From: Hydrogenothermaceae bacterium | Lineage (GTDB): Bacteria; Aquificota; Aquificia; Aquificales; Hydrogenothermaceae | DNA length: 15,509 bases | NCBI GenBank assembly: GCA_026984355.1 | Contig: JALSSG010000095.1 | Span: 1 to 15,509 of the forward strand | Direction: 5' to 3' | Shown: positions 1 to 7,447 of the stretch, piece by piece | Layout of the letters: every line of letters begins with the position of its first letter | How positions within the stretch are numbered: position 1 is the first letter of the stretch | Notes under the pieces: generated by a model | Told to the model about the DNA's origin: nothing | What the model saw: only the letters and a program-made list of their open reading frames with translations | Database searches by the model: none | Program-made: the position numbers and the translations under genes

Positions 1-1168
1 GTATCCATATCCTCTGCAGTTCCCAGTCTTCTAATAATAGCTCTTCTTTTCTCGTACCTGATTTTTCTATATTTATAGCAGGGAAAATTCTTCTTTCCAT
101 AAGCCTTCTATCAAGGTAAAGTTCCATATTACCAGTTCCTTTAAATTCCTCAAAAATTACATCATCCATTCTAGAGCCAGTTTCAATTAAAGCTGTTGCA
201 AGTATTGTTAAACTTCCTCCATCTTCTATATTCCTTGCAGCACCAAAAAATTTCTTAGGTCTTTGGAGTGCTGTAGCTTCAAGTCCACCAGATAATACTC
301 TTCCTGATGGTTGGGTAGTAGCGTTAGATGCTCTTGCAAGTCTTGTCATTGAATCAAGTAAAATAACAACATCTTGATTGTGTTCTACAAGCCTTTTTGC
401 TCTTTCTATTACAAGTTCAGCTACATGCATGTGCCTTTCTGGTGGTTCATCAAAAGTTGATGCAACTACTTCTGCTCCTTCCCCTACTATTCTTCTCATT
501 TCAGTAACTTCTTCAGGCCTTTCATCTATAAGTAGAATAATTAAATGTACCTCTGGATGATTTTTTATTAGAGCTTTTGCTATTCTCTGAATTAACACTG
601 TTTTTCCTGTTTTAGGTGGTGCTACTATTAGACCTCTTTGACCTTTTCCAATAGGTGAGACTAAGGTAACAACTCTTGTTGATAAATCAGAAGGGTCATA
701 TTCAAGATTAAATCTTTCTGTAGGATGGAATGGTATAAGTTTTTCAAACGGTTTTCTTTGTCTTATAAGTTCTGGTTTTTCTCCATTTACAGTTTCTATC
801 TTTATAAGAGCTCTATATTTTTCTCCCTCTCTTGGAAGTCTAGCTATACCTACAATATAGTCTCCTGTTTTTAGACCAAACTTTTTTATTTGAGATGGAG
901 AAACATAAATATCAGTAGAATGTGGTGCATAGTTATTTTCGATAGAACGTATAAAACCGTATCCTTCTGGAAGGACTTCCAAAACTCCCTGTATAAAGTT
1001 TAAACCTTCTTCCTGGGCTTTTTTTTCTAAAATTTTGTTGATAAGTTCTTGTTTTTTCAGACCTGTTGTTCTTTGAAGACCTATATCTTTACCGAGTTTT
1101 TGAAGTTCCTGTAAAGTCATATTTTTTAGTTCATCTACAGAAATTGTGCTTAGGTTTGCCAACGCCAT
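1..1168 (-). CDS. rho: Transcription termination factor Rho (3' end outside window)
   Basis: Rho is the hexameric RNA-dependent ATPase that ends transcription of untranslated RNA in the cytoplasm. Residues 1-389 are present; the usual length is about 420-435, so roughly the last 35-45 residues lie beyond the left edge. Residues 1-50 form the helical Rho N-terminal domain. About residues 56-130 form the cold-shock-like RNA-binding domain, with the PEGYGFIR segment at 67-74. The ATPase core shows Walker A APPKTGKT at 183-190, DERPEE at 215-220, Walker B VILLDSMTR ending near 276, and the Q/R-loop region around 283-295. The ATG at 1168 is chosen because AAGGAGAAGG precedes it at good spacing and it begins the known domain. 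The gene starts 24 bp after the mnmE stop codon and is probably co-transcribed with it. Rho at the end of an rpmH-mnmE cluster, where mnmG often lies, is a lineage-specific arrangement. Identification is secure. Confidence 0.97.
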   Translation of the reverse strand, partial: MALANLSTISVDELKNMTLQELQKLGKDIGLQRTTGLKKQELINKILEKKAQEEGLNFIQGVLEVLPEGYGFIRSIENNYAPHSTDIYVSPSQIKKFGLKTGDYIVGIARLPREGEKYRALIKIETVNGEKPELIRQRKPFEKLIPFHPTERFNLEYDPSDLSTRVVTLVSPIGKGQRGLIVAPPKTGKTVLIQRIAKALIKNHPEVHLIILLIDERPEEVTEMRRIVGEGAEVVASTFDEPPERHMHVAELVIERAKRLVEHNQDVVILLDSMTRLARASNATTQPSGRVLSGGLEATALQRPKKFFGAARNIEDGGSLTILATALIETGSRMDDVIFEEFKGTGNMELYLDRRLMERRIFPAINIEKSGTRKEELLLEDWELQRIWI

Positions 1169-1192
1169 GTCTATCCTTCTCCTTTTTATTTT

Positions 1193-2557
1193 TTATTTTC
1201 CTATACAGAAATTACTAAAAATATTTTCAAGAACATCTTCAGTTGTTATTTGACCAACTATCTCTTCTAAATATTTTTCTGCCTCTTGGATGTCAAGCAT
1301 TAATATTTCTTTCTGGTCTTTTAACATTTCAAGATTTTTTAAAGAGTTTTCTAAAATCTCTTTTGATTTCTCAAGTGCTTTATAATGTCTAAGGTTAATA
1401 TAAATTTCTTCATCAGAACTTTCTTTTATATTTAACGTTTCAAAGATTTTATCTTCTAAAGATGAAATACCCTGTTTTGTTTTTGAGCTAACATAAATTA
1501 TATTCTTAAAAATATTATTTCTCTGATTTTTATCAAGTAGTAAATCTATTTTATTTCCAACAATTATAGGATTTTTTTGTTTTATTTCTTCGTAAATATC
1601 TTCATCTTCTTTAGTCCATCCTTCAGATGCATCAAATACAAAAATTATAATATCAGCTTCATTAAGTTTTTCCTTTGCTTTTTCTATACCTATTTTTTCT
1701 ACTTTATCTTCTGTATGCCTTAGTCCTGCAGTATCTAAAAGCTTTACAGGTATTCCTTTTATTGATATTGTCTCTTCTATAAAGTCTCTGGTAGTTCCCT
1801 GATATTCTGATACTATAGCCCTTTCATAGCCTACAAGAGCATTAAATAAAGAAGATTTTCCAACATTAGGTCTTCCTACAATAGCTAACTTTATTCCATT
1901 AGTTAAAATTTGACCTTTTTTGTATGTAGAAATTAATCTATCTATGCTATCTATAACCTGCTGTAGTTTTTCTCTTATAAGGTTGTTATCTACACTCTCA
2001 ACATCTTCAGGAAAATTTAGTTCTGCTTCTATAAGTGCCATAAGTTCCAAAAGTATATTTCTCAAAGAATTTATCTGCTTTGATAGTTTCCCTTCAAGCA
2101 TATTTATAGCTATCTTTGAGGCTCTTTCTGTTTTTGCTTCAATCAGCTGGGCTATAGCTTCTGCTTGCGTTAAATCTATTTTTCCATTTAAAAATGCTCT
2201 TTTTGTGAATTCCCCCGGCTTAGCAAATCTTGCTCCGTAAAAGATAGCTTCTTCTATAATTTTTTTTATCACAGGAACACTTCCGTGAGTATGAAGTTCT
2301 ATAACATCTTCTCCTGTGAAACTATTAGGTGCTTTAAAGAAAATAAGCAGACCTTCATCTATAACTTCTCCTGTATGACTGTAGAATTTTCCATAGTAAA
2401 CTTTTCTAGGTTCTAAGTTATCTTTTCTAAAAATTTTTTTGCCTATATTAAGAGCATTTTTTCCACTTATCCTTACTATAGAAACAGCTGAAGGAATAAG
2501 CGGTGTAGCATTAGCGACAATAGTATCTTCTATATAAGAAATTTCTGTTAGTTCCAT
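1193..2557 (-). CDS. mnmE: tRNA modification GTPase MnmE (TrmE)
   Basis: MnmE acts with MnmG to build the cmnm5/nm5 group on U34 of tRNAs reading two-codon families; it is a cytoplasmic, potassium-activated GTPase. The 454 residues match the usual length. The N-terminal formyl-THF-binding domain (1-120) includes DTIVANATP and SIVRISG. The helical domain is split around the G domain. G-domain motifs are GRPNVGKS at 228-235, the TTRD switch at 265-268, DTAG at 275-278 and NKID at 335-338. The C-terminus ends FCIGK, carrying the invariant cysteine needed for modification. The start lies 4 bp after the yidC stop codon and has no clear Shine-Dalgarno sequence, so translation probably depends on coupling to yidC. 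No jag/khg gene stands between yidC and mnmE, unlike many Firmicutes. Its partner mnmG is not in the window. Confidence 0.97.
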   Translation of the reverse strand: MELTEISYIEDTIVANATPLIPSAVSIVRISGKNALNIGKKIFRKDNLEPRKVYYGKFYSHTGEVIDEGLLIFFKAPNSFTGEDVIELHTHGSVPVIKKIIEEAIFYGARFAKPGEFTKRAFLNGKIDLTQAEAIAQLIEAKTERASKIAINMLEGKLSKQINSLRNILLELMALIEAELNFPEDVESVDNNLIREKLQQVIDSIDRLISTYKKGQILTNGIKLAIVGRPNVGKSSLFNALVGYERAIVSEYQGTTRDFIEETISIKGIPVKLLDTAGLRHTEDKVEKIGIEKAKEKLNEADIIIFVFDASEGWTKEDEDIYEEIKQKNPIIVGNKIDLLLDKNQRNNIFKNIIYVSSKTKQGISSLEDKIFETLNIKESSDEEIYINLRHYKALEKSKEILENSLKNLEMLKDQKEILMLDIQEAEKYLEEIVGQITTEDVLENIFSNFCIGK

Positions 2558-2561
2558 CGTT

Positions 2562-4166
2562 TTATTTTTTACTTTTACTGATTTGTCTATTAATAATTAA
2601 ACTTTGAATTAGTCCTAATATATTATTCGTTAACCAATATAAAACAAGTCCTGCTGGAAAATTCATAAATAAGAAAGTAAAAACACCTGCCATTATATAC
2701 ATAATCATTTTTTGATTTTTATCACTTGAAGGTGTTATCCACTGCTGAGCTACCATAGATAACCCCATTAAAATAGGAAGTATATAATAAGGGTCTTTAT
2801 CTGATAAGTCAGGTATCCATAAAAATGGTACATTTTTTAGTTCAACAGTTACCATTAAAACATTATAAAGTGCAATAAAAACAGGAATCTGTACAAGAAT
2901 TGGTAAACAACCGCTCATAGGGTTTGCACCGGCTTCAGCATAAAGCTTCATTATTTCCGCTTGTAGTTTTTGTGGGTCTTTAGCATATTTTTTTCTTAGT
3001 TTTTCTATTTCTGGAGCAAGGTCTGCCATTTTTTTCATTGCTTTTAAGCTTTTATGATTTAAAGGGAAAAATAAAATTCGAAGAATAATTGTTAAAATTA
3101 TTATAGATATGCCCCAGTTAGGTATATAGTTATATATAAAGTGAAGAACTAAAAATAAAGGTTTACCAAGAATACCAAAAAATCCAAAATCTATAGTATC
3201 CCTTAAGGATAAATCAATTCCCCATTGTTTTTTATATTTTTCCGTTAACTGTCCAAGTAGAGAGTACAGTTTTGCTCCACCGTAAAAAAACCCTTCAACA
3301 TTATAAGGAATTTCTGTAAAAGTTATCGTTTTATTTTCAGCAACAGGAACTACATGGGTTATCTGTGTAGGGCTTTTAAATGCAAAAATTTGCATAAAAT
3401 ATTTATTTTCTTCTCCAGCAAAGTATATGTTTCCTCTTATAACTCTTTCTGTCTCTATATCACTATCAATTTTTATCAATCCCTTTTCTGTTTTTATAAT
3501 GGCTCCAGAATGTCCAAAACTTCCTTCATCATTAAGGGATATTCCATTAATTAAAGCAAGACCTGTATTTGTAATGCCTGTTACACTTAAATTTACAGAT
3601 ATATCTCCAAGTTCATTTAAGGTAAATACTTTTTTTACTGTAATACCATTTTTGTTTAGCGTAAAAATTATATGATTTTTATCTCTTTTATAAGAATACT
3701 CAGAAAAATTAAGTAAAATAGTAGTATCTGGGTCTGTTGTTATAATTTCTCCGGGAAATATTTTATTTTGTTTTGAAAACTTACTGATTATATCAGTGTT
3801 ATATTTATCTAAAAATATAGAAACAATTCTTCCACCTATTTTTGAAAATTCTATGTATCCAAATTTAGTTTCAACTTTTACAGTATTTTTTAGATTATCA
3901 GCGTTTAATCTTCTGCCGTCTAATATAAGGTTAAATGTTCCTGTTGAAGAATATGTTATATTTTGGGAAGATAAATTATTTTGTAGATTGTTGCTTGAGC
4001 TATTATTATCTATGTTTTGAGCAGATTGTGTATTTGTTTGCTTTTTTTCTTCTACTGGTGTTTTTTCCAAAAAGAAACTTCCATATATATAGTATCCAAT
4101 CATAAAAACAGAAACTATAAGAAAAAATATCATCAATCGCTTTTGTATATCTTCCTGCTGGTTCAT
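2562..4166 (-). CDS. yidC: Membrane protein insertase YidC (Oxa1 family, Gram-negative type)
   Basis: YidC inserts and folds inner-membrane proteins, alone or with SecYEG; F0 subunits a and c are classic clients. The protein has an N-terminal membrane anchor (about residues 12-32), an Asn/Ser-rich linker (about 45-75), and a large periplasmic beta domain to about 320. The conserved five-helix Oxa1 core begins near 330. The hydrophilic-groove arginine lies in TIILRILFFP (R363), followed by the cytoplasmic helical hairpin (PEIEKLRKKY) and the GCLPILVQIPVF segment. The long periplasmic domain is the Gram-negative form. An in-frame GTG six bases upstream (4172) would give 536 residues. The ATG at 4166 (534 residues) is preferred because GGAGAGG sits 5 bases before it and abuts the GTG. 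It starts 18 bp after the yidD stop and ends 4 bp before mnmE. Confidence 0.96.
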   Translation of the reverse strand: MNQQEDIQKRLMIFFLIVSVFMIGYYIYGSFFLEKTPVEEKKQTNTQSAQNIDNNSSSNNLQNNLSSQNITYSSTGTFNLILDGRRLNADNLKNTVKVETKFGYIEFSKIGGRIVSIFLDKYNTDIISKFSKQNKIFPGEIITTDPDTTILLNFSEYSYKRDKNHIIFTLNKNGITVKKVFTLNELGDISVNLSVTGITNTGLALINGISLNDEGSFGHSGAIIKTEKGLIKIDSDIETERVIRGNIYFAGEENKYFMQIFAFKSPTQITHVVPVAENKTITFTEIPYNVEGFFYGGAKLYSLLGQLTEKYKKQWGIDLSLRDTIDFGFFGILGKPLFLVLHFIYNYIPNWGISIIILTIILRILFFPLNHKSLKAMKKMADLAPEIEKLRKKYAKDPQKLQAEIMKLYAEAGANPMSGCLPILVQIPVFIALYNVLMVTVELKNVPFLWIPDLSDKDPYYILPILMGLSMVAQQWITPSSDKNQKMIMYIMAGVFTFLFMNFPAGLVLYWLTNNILGLIQSLIINRQISKSKK

Positions 4167-4184
4167 AAGCACCTCTCCATTGTT

Positions 4185-4394
4185 TTATGGATAATCAATA
4201 CCACCTTTTGAAAAAGGATTACATCTAATTATTCTCCAGATTGCCTTTAGGCTACCTTTAAAAGCACCATATTTGTTTATTGCCTCTACTGCATAACTTG
4301 AACAAGTAGGATAATACCTACATGAGTTTGGAAATAAAGGTGATAAAAATCTTTTATAAAGAATTATAAGCTTGATTAATAGCTTTGCTATCAT
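4185..4394 (-). CDS. yidD: Membrane protein insertion efficiency factor YidD
   Basis: YidD is a small membrane-associated protein that aids YidC-dependent insertion. The 69 residues cover the whole family: an amphipathic N-terminal helix (residues 1-20), the hallmark PNSCRYYPTCSSYA with Cys25 and Cys31, then GAFKGSLKAIWRIIRCNPF and the terminal GGIDYP. The start at 4394 aligns with family N-termini but lies 41 bp inside the 3' end of rnpA in another frame. There is no Shine-Dalgarno sequence, so it is probably translated by coupling to rnpA. yidC follows 18 bp downstream, the usual order rpmH-rnpA-yidD-yidC. Confidence 0.96.
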   Translation of the reverse strand: MIAKLLIKLIILYKRFLSPLFPNSCRYYPTCSSYAVEAINKYGAFKGSLKAIWRIIRCNPFSKGGIDYP

Positions 4395-4716
4395 TATTTA
4401 AATCTTTTAGAAAATTAAAAAACTCTGGTTCAAGGTTTTGTAATTTTTTACTGAGAATAGACTTTCTTGCTATAAAAATTATATCAAATCCTTTTCCTGA
4501 TATAAGACCAAAATATTTCCTTACAAGCTCTTTCAAAAGTCTTTTTGCTCTATTTCTATCAACTGCTCTTTTTGAAACCTTCTTTGAAACAATGAAAGCA
4601 AATCGTGGATAATTTAAGTTATTTTCCCTATAAATAACTATAAAATCAGGGAAAACCTTTTTTTTGCCTTTATGTAAAATATTTTTTATAGTTTCAGACT
4701 TTGAAAGTGTTATCAT
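4354..4716 (-). CDS. rnpA: Ribonuclease P protein component
   Basis: RnpA is the protein cofactor of ribozyme RNase P, which matures tRNA 5' ends. The 120 residues include the family signature AVDRNRAKRLLKE (about residues 51-63, the RNR motif) after the basic beta strand FAFIVSKKVSKR. A C-terminal helix follows. The ATG overlaps the rpmH stop codon as ATGA, and the last 41 bp are shared with yidD. Aquifex aeolicus is known to lack rnpA and the RNase P RNA and to use a protein-only enzyme. A normal rnpA here therefore excludes that branch and implies an rnpB gene elsewhere in the genome. Identification is firm. Confidence 0.96.
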   Translation of the reverse strand: MITLSKSETIKNILHKGKKKVFPDFIVIYRENNLNYPRFAFIVSKKVSKRAVDRNRAKRLLKELVRKYFGLISGKGFDIIFIARKSILSKKLQNLEPEFFNFLKDLNNDSKAINQAYNSL

Positions 4717-4856
4717 ACAGTAAGTCTCTTTCTGCCTTTTTTTCTACGTCTTTTTATAATCTTTCTACCTGCCTTTGTACTCATCCTTGCAAGAAAACCA
4801 GACCTTCTTTTTTGCTTTTTTCTTGATATTCTATTTTTGATTACCTCTGATGCCAT
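4713..4856 (-). CDS. rpmH: 50S ribosomal protein L34
   Basis: L34 is a small basic protein of the large ribosomal subunit. The 47-codon gene reads through the diagnostic segment GFLARMSTKAGRKIIKRRR and ends KGRKRLTV, matching L34 across bacteria. The N-terminus (MASEVIKNRISRKKQ) differs from the common MKRTYQPS form and is a few residues longer. The start at 4856 is supported by GGAGG six bases upstream. Its TGA stop overlaps the rnpA ATG (ATGA), so the two are translationally coupled, a close variant of the rpmH-rnpA arrangement seen widely. It follows atpE by 59 bp, with a stem-loop in between. dnaA is not adjacent. Confidence 0.95.
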   Translation of the reverse strand: MASEVIKNRISRKKQKRRSGFLARMSTKAGRKIIKRRRKKGRKRLTV

Positions 4857-4880
4857 TTTTTCCTCCTTAAAGGTAAAGAT

Positions 4881-4902
4881 AGGGGCTGTAAAATAAGCCC
4901 CT
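4881..4902 (-). terminator. Stem-loop between atpE and rpmH (terminator or attenuator)
   Basis: A perfect 7-bp inverted repeat, AGGGGCT/AGCCCCT, encloses an 8-base loop just after the atpE stop codon. It is the only GC-rich element in this gap. On the coding (minus) strand the following U tract is weak (ATCTTTACC), so termination may be partial and let transcription continue into rpmH. Read on the plus strand it is followed by a better T-rich tract, but no plus-strand gene ends there. It could also be an mRNA-stabilising 3' end for atpE. Confidence 0.5.
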
Positions 4903-4915
4903 TTATTTATTTATA

Positions 4916-5287
4916 TTATCCTCCTCTTGTAAATCCTGCCTGTCCATCAAATATTCCTGTGAATAGGAATATAATAGCAATTAAAAATCCATAAAGAACG
5001 AAAGTTTCTATAAGTGCCATACCAATAAACATAGTAGTTAAAAGTCTTGGTCCCATATTTGGATTTCTTGCCATACCTTCTATTACACCCTGTACAGCAC
5101 TACCAAGACCTGCACCTCCACCACCTGCTGCTGCACCTATAGCAACACCAGCACCTATAGCTAAACTTCCATAAAAGATAGCTCTTGCTATTTTGTCTGC
5201 ATCTTCGCTTGTCATTTCTGCAAAAGCACCTGTTACTACACCTGTTAACATCAGTGCTAGTAGCAGAAATCTACCGAATTTTACCAT
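4916..5287 (-). CDS. atpE: F0 ATP synthase subunit c, with N-terminal signal peptide
   Basis: This is the ring-forming proteolipid of the F1F0 ATP synthase, carrying protons across the membrane. The 123 residues exceed the family's 75-90 because of a signal peptide: basic start (MVKFGR), hydrophobic core (residues 7-20), and an AFA-E site predicting cleavage after Ala23. The mature part has two membrane helices. The first is glycine-rich (GAAAGGGGAGLG, about 51-62), followed by the polar loop MARNPN (72-77). The second carries the ion-binding Glu94 in ALIETFVLYG. The position matching the sodium-type Gln32 of Ilyobacter is Leu here, so proton use is inferred. AAGGAGGT lies upstream of the ATG. 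The Aquifex c subunit is known to have such a signal peptide. YidC and YidD, encoded downstream, are its likely insertion machinery. Confidence 0.95.
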   Translation of the reverse strand: MVKFGRFLLLALMLTGVVTGAFAEMTSEDADKIARAIFYGSLAIGAGVAIGAAAGGGGAGLGSAVQGVIEGMARNPNMGPRLLTTMFIGMALIETFVLYGFLIAIIFLFTGIFDGQAGFTRGG

Positions 5288-5323
5288 TACTTGAAAACCT
5301 CCTTACTTTATTTTTTAGAATTT

Positions 5324-5740
5324 TTACGTTACTACAAGAGTATCTTTCTCATATTTAGGTAAAACATTTATATAGTCTACTGTAGTAATAACCAGGTCTG
5401 GACTTATTTCTTTAACTATATCCTTTAATTTTTCTTTTTTTCTTCCACTATAGAAAAACTCTATTTTATATTCGCCAGTGAACTTCTTCAATAGCTCTTT
5501 TAGTCTTGTCTTCGCAGATGATTTTTCTTTTTCATCTACATCAATCTCAACAGGAACTCCAAAGGTAAATGCAAGCTCTTTTAGATAATAAACATCTCTT
5601 AAGTCATAGTAGATTAAAAGCTTACTTTGATTTTTACAGTTGTTGCCTAAGTAAATTGCCCAGTCTAAAGCTTTTATAGACCTATCATCTTTACTAACTA
5701 CAACAAGTATTGTATTTAGGTCTAAACCCTTTTCTTCCAT
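5324..5740 (-). CDS. Usp-like alpha/beta domain protein inside the F0 operon
   Basis: This 138-residue soluble protein lies between atpB and atpE. It resembles the universal stress protein fold: an N-terminal strand TILVVVSKDD, then SIKALDWAIYLG (the helix usually holding stored nucleotide contacts), a strand KLLIYYDL, a charged middle section, and a final PDLVITTVDY strand and LVVT end. The usual Usp ATP-binding signature G-2x-G-9x-G(S/T) is absent, so nucleotide binding is doubtful. It has AAGGAGA and a well-placed ATG, and starts 10 bp after the atpB stop, so it is plainly part of the operon. A role in F0 assembly or regulation is only a guess from position. The family assignment is moderate. 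Confidence 0.6.
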   Translation of the reverse strand: MEEKGLDLNTILVVVSKDDRSIKALDWAIYLGNNCKNQSKLLIYYDLRDVYYLKELAFTFGVPVEIDVDEKEKSSAKTRLKELLKKFTGEYKIEFFYSGRKKEKLKDIVKEISPDLVITTVDYINVLPKYEKDTLVVT

Positions 5741-5750
5741 TTACTTCTCC

Positions 5751-6395
5751 TTAATGTTCTTCCATTTCAACTACTGCACCAGCTATATAAACTGTAGTTA
5801 ATATCATAAATACGTAAGTTTGAAGGAATACTTGAAAGAAATGTATAAAAATTATTGGTAAAGGAACTAAAAATGGAACAAGAAATATTAAAACAAGAGT
5901 TAGTATTTCTCCACCTGTCATATTAGCAAATAAACGAAGTGCAAGAGTTAAGGGCCTACTTAGATGACTTAGTATTTCTATAACAAAAAATAAAGGTGCC
6001 ATAAGTTTTATAGGTCCAAAGAAATGTTTGAAATATTTTATAAAACCTTGTTTCTTTATACCTTCGTAGTTGTAGTAAAAGAAAACAAGTAGTGCTAAAG
6101 CTGCAGTTGTATTTATATTTGCAGTTGAAGACTCAAGTCCCGGAATAAGTCCTAACAGATTACCAAAAAACACAAAAAGGCCTATTCCTGCAATTAAAGG
6201 AAAATATTTCCTTCCTTTTTCTCCCATATTTTCTTTAATCATATTATTAACAAACTCAATATATACTTCAAAAATATTTTGAATTGGAGATGGTATTAAT
6301 GAGGGTTTTTTAGCAAAAACCTTAAATAAAATAGGAACAACAATAAGAATTCCTATTGTCATAATAATATGTCTAATATAAAGCTCGTGCTCCAA
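5751..6395 (-). CDS. atpB: F0 ATP synthase subunit a
   Basis: Subunit a forms the proton half-channels beside the c ring. The 214 residues hold five or more membrane helices. The essential arginine is Arg154 in RPLTLALRLFANMTGGE, equivalent to Arg210 of E. coli, and the last helix has QVFLQTYVFMILTTVYI. The start codon is TTG at 6395: GGAGGAG lies 5 bases upstream, and the next in-frame ATG (Met12) would remove the N-terminal segment and has no such site. A promoter lies 48-77 bp upstream. The operon order is atpB - Usp-like gene - atpE. No atpI or F1 genes are visible, so F0 a/c are separated from at least part of the enzyme's other genes. Confidence 0.95.
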   Translation of the reverse strand: MEHELYIRHIIMTIGILIVVPILFKVFAKKPSLIPSPIQNIFEVYIEFVNNMIKENMGEKGRKYFPLIAGIGLFVFFGNLLGLIPGLESSTANINTTAALALLVFFYYNYEGIKKQGFIKYFKHFFGPIKLMAPLFFVIEILSHLSRPLTLALRLFANMTGGEILTLVLIFLVPFLVPLPIIFIHFFQVFLQTYVFMILTTVYIAGAVVEMEEH

Positions 6396-6442
6396 TATTA
6401 CTCCTCCACTTACCAGACCCTTATTTATTCAAAACTCCGAAT

Positions 6443-6472
6443 ATTATAACAAAAAAATCTGAAAATTGTCTA
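6443..6472 (-). promoter_or_regulatory. Probable sigma-70 type promoter of the atpB operon
   Basis: On the minus strand, TAGACA (6467-6472) is separated by 18 bases from a perfect TATAAT (6443-6448). A TG one base before the -10 gives an extended -10 element. Transcription should begin near 6436, about 40 bases before the TTG start. It sits in the 87-bp gap after nadA, so atpB need not rely on readthrough. Confidence 0.6.
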
Positions 6473-6482
6473 ATAAGAAAGG

Positions 6483-7424
6483 TTAGACAATTTGAAGCAT
6501 TCTTTCTAATGGTTTTCTTGCTTCATTCATTATATTTTCAGGAAGGATAATTTCATTATCTTCTGTTTCCAAAACATAAAGAATTTTATCAAGAGTATTC
6601 TTTTTCATATCACAACAGTGAACTGTTCCACAGTAATCTGCAGTTTGAGGAAAAATATATTTTTTATTAGGATTTACTTTTTCAAGCCAGTGTTTTAAAC
6701 CTACTTCTGTTCCAATTATTACTGTGTCAGCATCGCATGTTGTTGCATACTCTATTATTTGTGATGTACTTCCCACAAAATCAGCAATTTCAACTGTATC
6801 GGTATTACATTCAGGATGAACGGCGATTTTTGCATCAGGATATTGATTTTTTAATTGAAGAAGTTGGTCTTTTGATAGGTTAAAATGAGGTGGGCAAAAT
6901 CCTTTCCATAATATAAACTCTTTTTCTGGAACCTGTTTTGCTATAAATCCACCTAAGAACTGGTCTGGTACAAATATAATTTTCTTTTCTGGTAAAGCTT
7001 TTACAACTTTTACAGCATTTCTTGATGTAACTATTACATCTGCAAGAGTTTTTACATCTGCATTTGTATTTACATAAGCTACTACTGCAGCATCTGGATG
7101 TTGTTCTTTTAGCTTTTTTACCCCTTCGTATGTTGCCATATCTGCCATAGGACAGCCACTTTCTGGATTTGGATGAAGAACTTTTTTGTCAGGATTTAAT
7201 ATCTTCGCAGTTTCTGCCATAAACCTAACTCCAGCAAAAACAATTATGTCTGCATCTGTCTGTTGTGCTTTTCTTGCTAACTCTAATGAATCTCCAACCA
7301 CGTCAGCTATATCTTGTATTTCTCCTCTCTGGTAGTAATGAGCGAGCAAGATAGCATTTTTTTCTTTTCTTAACTGATTTATTTTATCTATTATTTCTTT
7401 TTGATTTAATGTAGTAGTACTCAC
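6483..7424 (-). CDS. nadA: Quinolinate synthase
   Basis: NadA condenses iminoaspartate with dihydroxyacetone phosphate to quinolinate, the first NAD-specific intermediate, using an oxygen-sensitive [4Fe-4S] cluster. The 313 residues match the short thermophile form. It has three pseudo-repeats, an early LAHYYQRGEIQDIAD (27-41), and cluster cysteines Cys91 (ESGCPMADM), Cys177 (KGFCPPHF) and Cys270 in HCCDMKKNTL, with Cys265 and Cys271 nearby as extras. The start is GTG at 7424, with GGAGG seven bases upstream. It has its own promoter and a palindrome in its leader. nadB and nadC are not in the window. argH, 78 bp upstream, is functionally unrelated. Confidence 0.97.
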   Translation of the reverse strand: MSTTTLNQKEIIDKINQLRKEKNAILLAHYYQRGEIQDIADVVGDSLELARKAQQTDADIIVFAGVRFMAETAKILNPDKKVLHPNPESGCPMADMATYEGVKKLKEQHPDAAVVAYVNTNADVKTLADVIVTSRNAVKVVKALPEKKIIFVPDQFLGGFIAKQVPEKEFILWKGFCPPHFNLSKDQLLQLKNQYPDAKIAVHPECNTDTVEIADFVGSTSQIIEYATTCDADTVIIGTEVGLKHWLEKVNPNKKYIFPQTADYCGTVHCCDMKKNTLDKILYVLETEDNEIILPENIMNEARKPLERMLQIV

Positions 7425-7447
7425 TTTTATACCTCCATTAGGAAAAA

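Noticed and set aside
4161..4172. GTG at 4172 as the yidC start
   Set aside because: The ribosome binding site GGAGAGG abuts the GTG; the ATG at 4166 has proper spacing.
378..4612. Several plus-strand open frames opposite rho, mnmE, yidC and rnpA
   Set aside because: All lie antisense to secure genes, have no ribosome binding sites, and show Ser/Phe/Leu-rich shadow composition.
4916..5287. Sodium-type ion specificity of the c ring
   Set aside because: The polar residue pairing typical of sodium binders is missing: Leu replaces the Gln at the Ilyobacter Gln32 position, so proton use is more likely.
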